A stretch of 6,849 nt of DNA from Bacteroidota bacterium. GTDB taxonomy: Bacteria > Bacteroidota > Bacteroidia > Chitinophagales > Chitinophagaceae. Every line of letters starts with the position of its first letter. Within the stretch, counting starts at the first letter, position 1. Made by a program: the position numbers and the translations under genes. The notes under the pieces were generated by a model. It did not search any database and had not been told where the DNA came from. It was given only the letters and a program-made list of their open reading frames with translations. The stretch lies in NCBI GenBank assembly GCA_023386395.1, contig JAEWJV010000630.1:1-6849 (forward strand). Reading direction: 5' to 3'. This document shows, in pieces, positions 1 to 6,520 of the stretch.

Positions 1-824
1 ATATATCGTCGTTCCATTTCAAGAAATATTTCATATAACCGGGCCGTAATTTTTCCGGGCTTACCCTTACCCATTTTTTTACCGTCAATTTCAACTATTG
101 GCAGTAAACGTTTGGTGGTGCTGGTCATGAAAATTTCAGCAGCATTTTTAAGTTCAGTTAATGTAATATCACGCACATTAACAGGCATAACATCTTTAGC
201 CAGTTCCAGAACTTTTTTGCGTGTTATGCCGGCAAGAATATTATTAGCCGGGGTTAAAAGTTCTCCGTTATTATTTATGATAAATATGTTTGAGCGCGGA
301 AACTCACTTATAACATCATGCTTATAATACAATACATCATCTGCCTGTTTTTCTTTTACTTTTTTTTGAAGCCATACACCCATTAGATAATTAATAGATT
401 TTACAGATGGAAAATCGCGCAGATATTCATGAGTAATGATTTTTATACCGCTTTCATATTTTTCTTTTGGTGGCAATTTTAAAGGCTGCTGCTGAATAAT
501 GATATTCCCTTCAACAGGCATATAGCCATCAGGAGAATAGCCACCGGTTGCAGTAATGCGGATGCCGCTTTCGGGCAGGTTATTTTTTCCTATCAGTCTA
601 AAAATAATTTCCTTTAATTGTTCTCTTTCAAGCGGAAGAGTAATAAATAATGCTTTTGCAGAATGATAAAACCTGTCAAGATAATCTTCTAAAAATAAAG
701 GCTTGTTATTACCTGTCCTGAAAAAATCAAACACACCATACCCTCTTTGCAAACTCAGGTCAGTAATTTGTATAGCAGCTTTATCTTCTTCAACAAAATC
801 ATTATTTATAAAAACCCATCTCAT
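1..824 (-). CDS. PLP-dependent class-IV aminotransferase, C-terminus cut by window edge
   Basis: I translated this frame by hand: 274 residues are visible from the ATG at 824-822, and the frame is still open at the edge. Class-IV enzymes are usually about 270-300 residues, so only a short tail is missing. Family hallmarks in order are YGVFDFFR (29-36), a LDRF segment (49-52), VKSINYLMG with the PLP-binding Lys at K142, an ISEFPRSNIF segment with the PLP-ring Glu at E174, ITRKKVLELA (200-209) and FMTSTTKRLLPI (232-243). The fold is cytosolic and no signal peptide is seen. Class IV covers branched-chain aminotransferases, D-amino-acid aminotransferases and aminodeoxychorismate lyase. The Arg-x-His carboxylate clamp of Bacillus-type D-amino-acid aminotransferases appears to be replaced by D99-G-Y101 (my by-eye alignment), so the substrate cannot be assigned. 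The start codon overlaps the stop of the upstream peptidase gene, which implies one transcript. Confidence 0.9.
   Translation of the reverse strand, partial: MRWVFINNDFVEEDKAAIQITDLSLQRGYGVFDFFRTGNNKPLFLEDYLDRFYHSAKALFITLPLEREQLKEIIFRLIGKNNLPESGIRITATGGYSPDGYMPVEGNIIIQQQPLKLPPKEKYESGIKIITHEYLRDFPSVKSINYLMGVWLQKKVKEKQADDVLYYKHDVISEFPRSNIFIINNNGELLTPANNILAGITRKKVLELAKDVMPVNVRDITLTELKNAAEIFMTSTTKRLLPIVEIDGKKMGKGKPGKITARLYEIFLEMERRY
821..824 (-). promoter_or_regulatory. ATGA stop/start overlap between peptidase and aminotransferase genes
   Basis: On the minus strand the four bases read ATGA. ATG (824-822) starts the aminotransferase and TGA (823-821) ends the P1 peptidase. Such overlaps commonly allow terminating ribosomes to restart on the next gene. 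I see no Shine-Dalgarno sequence in front of it, so translation of the aminotransferase may depend on this coupling (inference). Confidence 0.85.
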
Positions 825-1957
825 GGCTGATACCTGTTGTATTTTTTTAAGATTGAAATTACTTTGTCCTTAGGCAATTCCTCAACGGTATGCCCGTTGC
901 GGCCTTTCATAGTTTTGGCGGCAAACAAAGAATTAAGGATAGCTTCTTCTGTAGCTTCAATAGCGGCCATAAACAAAGGCGACATATCATCGTTAAAAAC
1001 AGCAGAAGTTGTATATAATTTTTGCATAGCCTGGTAAGGAATGCGAATGCTTGTATCGGCAGAAAAAGCTATTACATAATCGCCGCTGCCATTGCTGGCA
1101 ATGCCGCCTGTTTTTGCAAGCCCCATGAAAGCGCGTTTGGCAAGACGTACGAGGTTGCGGGCATCTAACGGTGCATCGGTTGCAACAACAATCATACAAC
1201 TGCCATCAACAGGATTGTTTAACTGGTCGCTTAAGAAATATTTACCCAGTTCCTGTCCCACAGGCACGCCGGCTATTTGCAATACACCGCCAAAATTTGT
1301 TTGCACCAATACGCCTACTGTATAACCGCCCGAAGCTTTTGGCAATACCCTCGATGAAGTACCAATACCTCCTTTAAACCCAAAACAAACCGTGCCGGTT
1401 CCTGCGCCAACATTCCCTTGTTGTACTTCACCGGGTTTTGCATTTTTTATTGCATCTAAAACATCCTGTTCCTGCACATGCCTGCCTCGTATATCATTCA
1501 GGTAACCATCATTGGTTTCACCTGCAATAATGTTCACACTGGCTATATCTTCATTGCCTTTTTGCGTTAAAGTATACGTAATGCCTGCATTAATGGCATT
1601 TGCGACATTCAATGTATTGGTAAGAATAATGGGACTTTCAATATTGCCTAATTCCTTTACCTGTGTTACACCGGCCAGCTTCCCAAAGCCGTTACCCGTA
1701 AAAACAGCAGCAGGTACTTTTTGCTGAAAAATATTACCTCCATGCGGCATTATAACGGTAACACCGGTTCGAATGCTGTCGCCTGTTATTAGAGTTTTTT
1801 GTCCAACCAAAACACCTGCAACATCTGTAATGGCATTGTTCCTGCCTTTTGGCAAAACGCCGATTTTAATGGGCGCCTGTGCATTTGTATTTATTATATA
1901 GCTTAAACAAGCAAGTAAATAAAACAACCTGCAGTTAAGTATGCGTACTATTTTCAT
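821..1957 (-). CDS. Exported P1-family peptidase (S58, DmpA/BapA-like aminopeptidase)
   Basis: This 378-residue protein belongs to the P1/S58 family of self-processing Ntn-type aminopeptidases, which includes DmpA (D- and L-aminopeptidase) and BapA (beta-peptidyl aminopeptidase). In the family the precursor cuts itself before a Ser, and that Ser becomes the N-terminal nucleophile of the small subunit. The matching site here is G252-S253 in DGSCMIVVATDAPLDA. Other family marks are NAITDVAGVLVG (41-52), GETNDGYLNDIRG (146-158), a GAGTGTVCFGFKGGIGTSSR block (184-203), QTNFGG with a probable oxyanion-hole Asn at N221, and ASNGSGDYVIAFS (287-299), where S291 and D293 fall at the positions of the BapA Ser/Glu pair. 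Residues 1-27 form a signal peptide with a hydrophobic core and a cut near NAQ-A, so the enzyme is probably periplasmic. It is the first gene of a unit with the aminotransferase. The exact substrate (D, L or beta amino ends) cannot be read from sequence. Confidence 0.93.
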   Translation of the reverse strand: MKIVRILNCRLFYLLACLSYIINTNAQAPIKIGVLPKGRNNAITDVAGVLVGQKTLITGDSIRTGVTVIMPHGGNIFQQKVPAAVFTGNGFGKLAGVTQVKELGNIESPIILTNTLNVANAINAGITYTLTQKGNEDIASVNIIAGETNDGYLNDIRGRHVQEQDVLDAIKNAKPGEVQQGNVGAGTGTVCFGFKGGIGTSSRVLPKASGGYTVGVLVQTNFGGVLQIAGVPVGQELGKYFLSDQLNNPVDGSCMIVVATDAPLDARNLVRLAKRAFMGLAKTGGIASNGSGDYVIAFSADTSIRIPYQAMQKLYTTSAVFNDDMSPLFMAAIEATEEAILNSLFAAKTMKGRNGHTVEELPKDKVISILKKYNRYQP

Positions 1958-2160
1958 GTTTGTGTAAATATATTGGAAGATTGGCTGAATGTAAAAGTTG
2001 AACAGGTTTAATACGGTTGTAAGCTATGTAAATGAAGCAGCCATTTATCTTTTGTAATCCGGCTTTTATCATTGATATAAAGCTGTATCCAAACAATTGA
2101 AATTACATGAAGGCAATATGGAAAACATGAATTTTTGTATGATTTACTCAAACAAATAAA

Positions 2161-2190
2161 TAAGCCGGCTCATTATAATGAACCGGCTTA
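2161..2190 (-). terminator. Rho-independent terminator after the 209-residue beta-barrel gene
   Basis: Arms TAAGCCGG (2161-2168) and CCGGCTTA (2183-2190) pair perfectly, and the helix continues through the self-complementary CATTATAATG (2171-2180). The only non-Watson-Crick position, 2169/2182, is C-A on the plus strand but G-U in minus-strand RNA. The minus-strand side is followed by a T-rich tract (complement of 2147-2160). It lies 20 bases past the stop of the minus-strand gene ending at 2211. A T-run at 2191-2195 means it might also work in the other direction, but no plus-strand gene precedes it. The rest of 1958-2210 shows no gene. Confidence 0.85.
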
Positions 2191-2210
2191 TTTTTATTTA
2201 GAGAAAAGCA

Positions 2211-2840
2211 TTAATAATAATCACCTGAATTGCTGCCAAACATCCAGCCAATTGAAAAACCGAAAGCATCCATGCTTTTCAGTTTATAATAAGAATCATT
2301 GGAAAGATTAGATAAGCCAAGATTAAAAAATGTGCTGAGCGAAATACCATTGGCAAACTGGTAACCGCCTTTTAACTGGAGGCCAAGGTCAAAGCGTTTT
2401 ATCTGTCCTGCCGTATCACTTCCAAATTCAATTTTACTGGTATAACCAGCAGAAGAATATTTACCCGAAATATTGTACATGAGGTTTGGACCAACGCCTG
2501 CGAACAGAGTGCTGTTATTGCCAAATATGTGCGAGTACATAATAGGAACAGGTAATGAAATGCGGTTAAGCGAATACTTTTCATCATAGTAATCATCGGC
2601 TATTTTCATATCACCGGCTTTAAATAACAGCGAAGGCCTTATTGCCAGGAAATCTGTAAGCTGGAAATGTGCTGTTACGCCTGCATGATAATTAAGCCCT
2701 GCATAAATATCATTGTCGTTGTAAAGTCCTGAAGCTGTAAAACCGATTTCAGGGCCAACACTTACCTGAGCTTGCGTTTTTGAATGGATTGAAAAAATAA
2801 TAAGGGCGGGGAGTGCCCATCTCAAAGCGTTTGGTTTCAT
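2211..2840 (-). CDS. Outer-membrane beta-barrel protein (PorT/OMP_b-brl_2-like)
   Basis: This 209-residue protein has a signal peptide at about residues 1-24 (hydrophobic ALPALIIFSI, cut near TQA-Q25). The mature part alternates short amphipathic strands and polar turns. It follows the order usual in the Bacteroidota small-barrel family resembling Pfam PF13568: VGPEIGFTASGL (28-39), a FLAIRPSLLFKAGD strand pair (64-77), ISLPVPIMYSH (94-104), LFAGVGPNLMYNISG (112-126), then RFDLGLQLKGGYQF (149-162) and the closing strand FGFSIGWMFG (193-202). Family members sit in the outer membrane as roughly eight-stranded barrels; most have no known function, and none can be claimed here. The start ATG (2840-2838) directly precedes the basic N-region, and the upstream 15 bases are A/T-rich with no Shine-Dalgarno. 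It appears monocistronic: its own terminator follows, and a terminator-containing gap separates it from 3036-3404. Confidence 0.85.
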   Translation of the reverse strand: MKPNALRWALPALIIFSIHSKTQAQVSVGPEIGFTASGLYNDNDIYAGLNYHAGVTAHFQLTDFLAIRPSLLFKAGDMKIADDYYDEKYSLNRISLPVPIMYSHIFGNNSTLFAGVGPNLMYNISGKYSSAGYTSKIEFGSDTAGQIKRFDLGLQLKGGYQFANGISLSTFFNLGLSNLSNDSYYKLKSMDAFGFSIGWMFGSNSGDYY

Positions 2841-2973
2841 TTTTTTAAAAGTTTAGGCTACAAAAGAAAGCATTCTTATAATTCAAAAAACATAATTCAG
2901 AAAATATTTTTTAAGTAAAGACAATATAGTACTGTTTAAAACAGCAAGTTTTGTTTAGCAAAAACAGGAAATA

Positions 2974-3008
2974 ATTAAAAGCCGTTCCACAAGGAAACGG
3001 CTTTTAAT
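2974..3008 (-). terminator. Rho-independent terminator after the DUF3471-like gene
   Basis: A 13-bp stem, ATTAAAAGCCGTT (2974-2986) with AACGGCTTTTAAT (2996-3008), is extended by a CC/GG pair across a bulged A at 2995, with loop ACAA. In minus-strand RNA the descending arm ends in a U-rich stretch. It lies 28 bases beyond the stop at 3036. The remaining gap 2841-2973 is very A/T-rich and must contain the promoter of the 2840 gene. A possible TATGTTTT element occurs on the minus strand near 2890, but no matching upstream TTG is found. Confidence 0.85.
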
Positions 3009-3035
3009 TTTATAAAAGGAGATTATGCTTCTTGC

Positions 3036-3404
3036 TTATTCTTTGCTGCCGGTATACGTTTGCCCCTGGTAGTCTATCTGCAGTGTGGTAACTTTATTGT
3101 CACTGTCGCGTACAAAAGTAAATGTGGCTGCACCGCTTGCATCAAAAGCATCTTTTTTATCGCTTATAGCATCCAGCGGGCCGTTGTATTCACCGCCTGA
3201 ATAATAAAGCTTGCCATCTTTTACGCTTATTTCCATGTACTCAAAAGGCAATCCTTCATATTTATACTTGCCGGTAAATGTAGAACTGTCGGCGATTGAA
3301 AATGCAGGCGCGATGCTGATAGTTTCGGTTGTAGAATCCTGGGCGGAAACCCTTAAGGTAAAAAGACAAATGCCAAGAAGCGAGATAAAAATTGTTTTTT
3401 TCAT
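3036..3404 (-). CDS. Small exported protein with DUF3471-like domain
   Basis: This gene encodes 122 residues from the ATG at 3404-3402. A longer frame from a TTG at 3455 would add 17 polar, basic residues in front of a perfect signal peptide, so I chose the internal ATG: MKKTIFISLLGICLF then SAQ, cut near residue 22. The mature protein holds one small beta domain: FTGKYKYEGLPFEYMEI (43-59), VKDGKLYYSGG (61-71), DAFDASGAATFTFVRDSD (85-102), NKVTTLQIDYQGQ (103-115). The pattern 'G-Y, then substrate-like DGKL, then F, then V.F.rD..gkVt.l' resembles DUF3471 (PF11954), which is usually fused behind serine hydrolases; here it stands alone with no catalytic part. It is probably periplasmic or lipid-free secreted. 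Its function is unknown. It is divergent from the 3602 gene across about 200 bases. Confidence 0.8.
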   Translation of the reverse strand: MKKTIFISLLGICLFTLRVSAQDSTTETISIAPAFSIADSSTFTGKYKYEGLPFEYMEISVKDGKLYYSGGEYNGPLDAISDKKDAFDASGAATFTFVRDSDNKVTTLQIDYQGQTYTGSKE

Positions 3405-3571
3405 ACGTGCTGATATTTTGGATTTTGAAGATAATGCAGGTTTGCATCTGCGCAAAATAATTTGTTTGATTCCGGCACGTTTAATCTGCAGAACAGTTAT
3501 GCATTATGTTCAGTCTTTGTTAATGTTCTTGATAGTAATAGCTGCACTTTTTACAACATAAATGCGTTTGT

Positions 3572-3579
3572 TATTTTTG
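3572..3579 (+). promoter_or_regulatory. Candidate Bacteroidota -7 element TATTTTTG for the 3602 gene
   Basis: TATTTTTG matches the Bacteroidota primary-sigma -7 consensus TAnnTTTG exactly and sits 22 bases before the ATG at 3602. The -33 position has only a T-run (around 3548-3552) and no clear TTG, so the assignment is tentative. On the other strand, the complement of 3453-3460 (TTATTTTG) is a one-mismatch candidate for the divergent gene starting at 3404. Confidence 0.35.
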
Positions 3580-3601
3580 CCGCCTTTAAAATTTATTTGC
3601 T

Positions 3602-4108
3602 ATGAAATTAAAAGTGATTTTTACAGTAGTATTTGCATATACTGCCATGAGCTTGTTTGCTCAAAGCAGCAGTTATAAGCAATCAATCGGTGTGCGTTTA
3701 GGCAGTGGCTATTATGATGCAGCGGCAGCGGCCTATAAAACATTTATAACAAAGCCGGGTGCTCTTGAATTTGACCTGGGCATCCGCCCTTATAGCCGTC
3801 ATGCCAATGATTGGGTAAATGTATCTTTCTCAGGCGTTTATCAGCATCATTTTGATATAAAACCGGTAGAAGGTTTAAAATGGTTTATTGGAGGCGGCGT
3901 GGTTGTTTCCAATTCTTTTTCAGATAACAAAGACCGCCGTGGTTTTAACCTGGGTTTATTTCCTACAGGCGGCGCAGATTATAAATTTGCCAAAATACCT
4001 TTAAGTGTGTCTGCTGATATACGACCGACAATAAATGTTACGGAAGCTTATGATTATTATGACAGGGTTTATCCGAACGTAGGAGTATCGGCCAGGTATA
4101 CTTTTTAA
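3602..4108 (+). CDS. Small exported beta-barrel-like outer-membrane protein
   Basis: This 168-residue protein has a clear signal peptide: basic MKLK, a hydrophobic stretch (5-18) and a cut near LFA-Q21. The mature chain of about 148 residues is made of short alternating strands, including QSIGVRLGSGYYD (27-39), ALEFDLGIRPYS (54-65), WVNVSFSGVYQHHF (71-84), LKWFIGGGVVVS (92-103), GFNLGLFPTGGADYKF (114-129), LSVSADIRPTINV (134-146) and NVGVSARYTF (159-168). The last strand ends in Phe with aromatic and hydrophobic residues at alternate positions. That is the classical C-terminal signal read by the BAM machinery, and strong support for an outer-membrane barrel of about eight strands. No family with known function is recognised. 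It has its own promoter candidate and terminator and is the only clearly rightward envelope gene here. Confidence 0.82.
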   Translation: MKLKVIFTVVFAYTAMSLFAQSSSYKQSIGVRLGSGYYDAAAAAYKTFITKPGALEFDLGIRPYSRHANDWVNVSFSGVYQHHFDIKPVEGLKWFIGGGVVVSNSFSDNKDRRGFNLGLFPTGGADYKFAKIPLSVSADIRPTINVTEAYDYYDRVYPNVGVSARYTF

Positions 4109-4133
4109 AGCGTTCTCCATTAATTTATTGAAG

Positions 4134-4178
4134 AAGGTTTCGCAGACCGTTTGAATTAGAGCTTGCGAAACCTTTTTT
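4134..4178 (+). terminator. Rho-independent terminator after the 3602-4108 gene
   Basis: An 11-bp stem, AAGGTTTCGCA (4134-4144) with TGCGAAACCTT (4164-4174), has a 19-base loop and runs straight into a T-run ending at 4178. It starts 26 bases after the stop codon on the same strand. The rest of the gap up to 4373 is A/T-rich and shows no gene or clear site. Confidence 0.85.
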
Positions 4179-4373
4179 GAGCACCTGAGAAAAAATTAGT
4201 GTGCAGTGTTTACTGTAAGAAATTACGCTCAACTTAATTAAATGCAGCAGGATATAGTGCTTCAGCTTTTTTTGTCAGGCTGAAATATGTTTTATATGTA
4301 GCCAATTATATGGAGTAAGTATAATAGATTTAACTTCTGTCAAAAAGTATATTTTCTGCAGAGTTTGTATATT

Positions 4374-4646
4374 ATGTTAGATAAAGTTTTCGGCAATGCT
4401 GTTAAAAATTCTTTTTTAATGTATGACAAATTAATAAACAGCCCTTATGAAAAAGATTGGCTTATATTAATTGAAAATATAGAAGTGTTTGATCTTTCTC
4501 AGAAAGATTTAAAATACATAAGAGAAAAATACAATAATCTATATGTGGATGTTTGTAATGATAAGGATTTAAATGAAAAAGAAAAAGAGCTTGAACATTT
4601 GCAAAAAATAATTTGCCGACTTAATAGATTATTGTCGAAAGAGTGA
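4374..4646 (+). CDS. Hypothetical 90-residue, helix-rich charged protein
   Basis: I do not recognise this protein. I start it at the ATG at 4374; a TTG three codons upstream (4365) is also in frame but less likely. It has no signal peptide or membrane segment and so should be cytosolic. Residues 1-30 look helical (LDKVFGNAVKNSFLMYDKL), followed by a short hydrophobic strand-like piece WLILIENIEVF (29-39), a helix with KDLKYIREKYNNLY (44-57), and a strongly charged C-terminal helix (66-90; ELEHLQKIICRLNRLL), which has heptad-like leucine spacing and could be a coiled coil. By my hand count the gene is about 25% G+C (68 of 273 bases), well below its neighbours, and AAA/GAA/TTA-type codons dominate. 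This suggests recent acquisition or a fast-evolving orphan. A TATATTTT element at 4348-4355 is a weak promoter candidate. Size and charge would fit an antitoxin or immunity-type protein, but there is no partner gene beside it, so no function is claimed. Confidence 0.6.
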   Translation: MLDKVFGNAVKNSFLMYDKLINSPYEKDWLILIENIEVFDLSQKDLKYIREKYNNLYVDVCNDKDLNEKEKELEHLQKIICRLNRLLSKE

Positions 4647-4727
4647 AATTTAAGATACACCTTAGTGTGATCTTCAACTAATGCTACTGTGTTTTCAAAT
4701 CTCTTATTTGATTTATCAGTCCAAACA

Positions 4728-4758
4728 AAAAAGGCCGCTCATTACGAACGGCCTTTTT
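4728..4758 (-). terminator. Rho-independent terminator of groEL, possibly shared with the 4374-4646 gene
   Basis: A 10-bp stem, AAAAAGGCCG (4728-4737) with CGGCCTTTTT (4749-4758), gives A/T tracts on both sides, so it can act in both directions between convergent genes. Above the GC core comes position 4738/4748, which is C-A on the plus strand but G-U in minus-strand RNA, followed by two more pairs. This favours groEL (stop at 4778, 20 bases away) as the main client. The plus-strand gene ending at 4646 has no other terminator. Confidence 0.9.
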
Positions 4759-4777
4759 AAAAATATAAACCCAAAGA

Positions 4778-6415
4778 TTAATAATCCATACCCATACCAC
4801 CTGGCATACCAGCCGGTGCTGCTGCGGCAGACTTAGGTTCTGGCTTATCAGCAATTACACATTCTGTTGTTAATAACATACCTGCGATAGATGCTGCATT
4901 TTCTAAAGCTACACGGGTAACTTTTGTAGGATCGATGATACCGGCAGAGAATAATTTTTCATAGTTCTCTGTGCGGGCATTGAAACCAAAATCACCTTTG
5001 CCATCTTTTATTTTCTGTACAACGATAGAACCTTCAATACCAGCGTTGGCAACAATCTGGCGCAATGGTTCTTCCAATGCACGCTTAACGATGTTGATGC
5101 CGGTTGCTTCGTCTTCGTTGTCTGATTTTAATTTATCCAAAGCTTCAACTGAACGGATGAAAGCAGTGCCGCCACCCGGTACAATACCTTCTTCAACGGC
5201 TGCACGTGTTGCATGTAATGCATCGTCAACACGGTCTTTCTTTTCTTTCATTTCAACTTCTGTTGCTGCGCCAACATTCAATACAGCCACACCACCGCTT
5301 AATTTAGCCAGGCGTTCCTGTAATTTTTCTTTGTCGTAGTCTGAAGTTGTTGTTTCAATCTGTGCTTTAATCTGGTTGATGCGGGCCTGGATATCATCTT
5401 TAGAACCTGCACCGCCAACGATTGTTGTATTGTCTTTGTCAATTACAACGCGGTCTGCACGGCCTAAATAAGAAAGGTCTGCATTTTCTAATTTGTAGCC
5501 TTGTTCTTCGCTGATAACGATGCCTTTTGTTAAGGTGGCAATATCATTCAGCATTTCTTTTCTGCGGTCGCCAAAGCCCGGAGCTTTAACAGCAGCCACT
5601 TTAATAGTGCCGCGCAGTTTATTCACGATCAATGTTGCCAGTGCTTCACCTTCCAGGTCTTCAGCAATGATCAACAAAGGAGCACCCTGCTGAGCGATTT
5701 TTTCAAGAATGTGAAGGATATCTTTCATGGCGCTGATCTTCTTGTCGTAGATCAGGATGTAAGGTTTTTCCAGTTCAGCTTCCATTTTTTCGCTGTTGGT
5801 AACAAAGTAAGCTGAAAGATAACCGCGGTCGAACTGCATACCTTCAACAATTTCGATGTTGGTTTCAGTGCCTTTTGCTTCTTCCACGGTAATAACGCCA
5901 TCTTTACCCACTTTGCCGAAAGCTTCAGCAATGAGGGAGCCGATAGTATCATCATTATTGGCAGAAATAGAAGCTACCTGCTGAATTTTGTTAGCATCAG
6001 CACCTACCGTCTGGCTCTGTTGTTTTAAATTTTCAACCACGGCAGCTACAGCTTTATCAATACCGCGTTTCAAATCCATTGGGTTTGCACCGGCAGCAAC
6101 GTTCTTTAAACCTTCGCTGATGATTGACTGTGCTAATACAGTTGCAGTGGTAGTACCATCGCCTGCAATATCAGCAGTTTTGGAAGCTACTTCCTTCACC
6201 ATTTGAGCGCCCATGTTTTCGATGGAATCTTCCAGTTCAATTTCTTTGGCAACGGTAACGCCATCCTTTGTTATAGAAGGTGCACCGAATTTTTTCTCTA
6301 ACACTACATTGCGGCCTTTAGGACCTAATGTTACTTTCACTGCGTTTGCCAATACGTCAACGCCGCGTTTCATTTTATTTCTCGCTTCAATATCGAAGAA
6401 GAGTTGTTTAGACAT
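4778..6415 (-). CDS. groEL: Chaperonin GroEL (Hsp60)
   Basis: This is the 60-kDa chaperonin subunit, 545 residues, full family length. It forms the double-ring ATPase that folds cytosolic proteins under the GroES lid. ATP-site features are present: TLGPKGRNV (29-37), the [13 protein letters not shown] segment with D51, the [11 protein letters not shown] loop with D86 (E. coli D87), and D398 in [16 protein letters not shown], the catalytic Asp that triggers hydrolysis. [10 protein letters not shown] (410-419) is the second conserved nucleotide-site loop and the core of the PROSITE chaperonin signature. The apical domain (about 190-370) contains [11 protein letters not shown] (195-205) and [10 protein letters not shown] (277-286). 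The tail is the usual flexible GGM type, PGGMGMDY. The start [15 protein letters not shown] is conserved, with no Shine-Dalgarno upstream, as is normal in Bacteroidota. It is the second gene of groES-groEL. No frame damage is seen, in contrast to the interrupted groES. Confidence 0.99.
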   Translation of the reverse strand: MSKQLFFDIEARNKMKRGVDVLANAVKVTLGPKGRNVVLEKKFGAPSITKDGVTVAKEIELEDSIENMGAQMVKEVASKTADIAGDGTTTATVLAQSIISEGLKNVAAGANPMDLKRGIDKAVAAVVENLKQQSQTVGADANKIQQVASISANNDDTIGSLIAEAFGKVGKDGVITVEEAKGTETNIEIVEGMQFDRGYLSAYFVTNSEKMEAELEKPYILIYDKKISAMKDILHILEKIAQQGAPLLIIAEDLEGEALATLIVNKLRGTIKVAAVKAPGFGDRRKEMLNDIATLTKGIVISEEQGYKLENADLSYLGRADRVVIDKDNTTIVGGAGSKDDIQARINQIKAQIETTTSDYDKEKLQERLAKLSGGVAVLNVGAATEVEMKEKKDRVDDALHATRAAVEEGIVPGGGTAFIRSVEALDKLKSDNEDEATGINIVKRALEEPLRQIVANAGIEGSIVVQKIKDGKGDFGFNARTENYEKLFSAGIIDPTKVTRVALENAASIAGMLLTTECVIADKPEPKSAAAAPAGMPGGMGMDY

Positions 6416-6427
6416 AGTTATAAAATT

Positions 6428-6520
6428 TGATAATTTGCTAATTTGATAATTCTGCTAATGATTTTAAATTTTAACCTGCTGCACATTAGCTCATCAGCAG
6501 GTTAGCACATCAGCTAATTA
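6428..6520. repeat. Degenerate 8-bp tandem repeat array in the groES-groEL spacer
   Basis: Read on the plus strand, four units TGATAATT, TGCTAATT, TGATAATT, TGCTAATG occupy 6428-6460 (with one extra C at 6452). After about 20 A/T-rich bases, five contiguous units follow at 6481-6520: GCACATTA, GCTCATCA, GCAGGTTA, GCACATCA, GCTAATTA. Put in one phase, both blocks fit approximately WGCWNATY. The last unit contains the groES stop codon (6520-6518). The array lies within the transcribed spacer of the operon. No function is known to me. Comparable imperfect 8-mer runs between genes are something I recall from other Bacteroidota genomes, without a citation. Confidence 0.75.
6472..6504 (-). other. 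Hairpin in the groES-groEL intercistronic RNA
   Basis: TAACCTGCTG (6472-6481) and CAGCAGGTTA (6495-6504) are a perfect 10-bp inverted repeat with a 13-base loop. It has no following U-run on the minus strand, so it is not a standard terminator. It could slow 3'-end decay of groES RNA or attenuate groEL (inference). One arm is built from octamer units, the other lies partly outside the array. Confidence 0.6.

Noticed and set aside
112..327. Plus-strand open frame of 71 codons inside the aminotransferase region
   Set aside because: The opposite strand carries a class-IV aminotransferase with all its motifs, so the plus-strand frame is a shadow.
1965..1972. TATATTTA (minus strand) as -7 promoter element of the P1 peptidase
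   Set aside because: It lies only 7 bases before the ATG, which would leave almost no leader, and there is no TTG at the expected -33 distance.
3405..3455. N-terminal extension of the DUF3471-like protein from a TTG at 3455
   Set aside because: It would bury a complete signal peptide behind 17 polar residues, and the ATG at 3404 gives a standard export signal.
4971..5339. Plus-strand open frame of 122 codons inside groEL
   Set aside because: It is antisense to conserved GroEL coding sequence, is Ser/Ala-rich low-complexity and matches no family; shadow.
6428..6520. CRISPR array
   Set aside because: The units are 8 bp, degenerate and without unique spacers; there are no cas genes.
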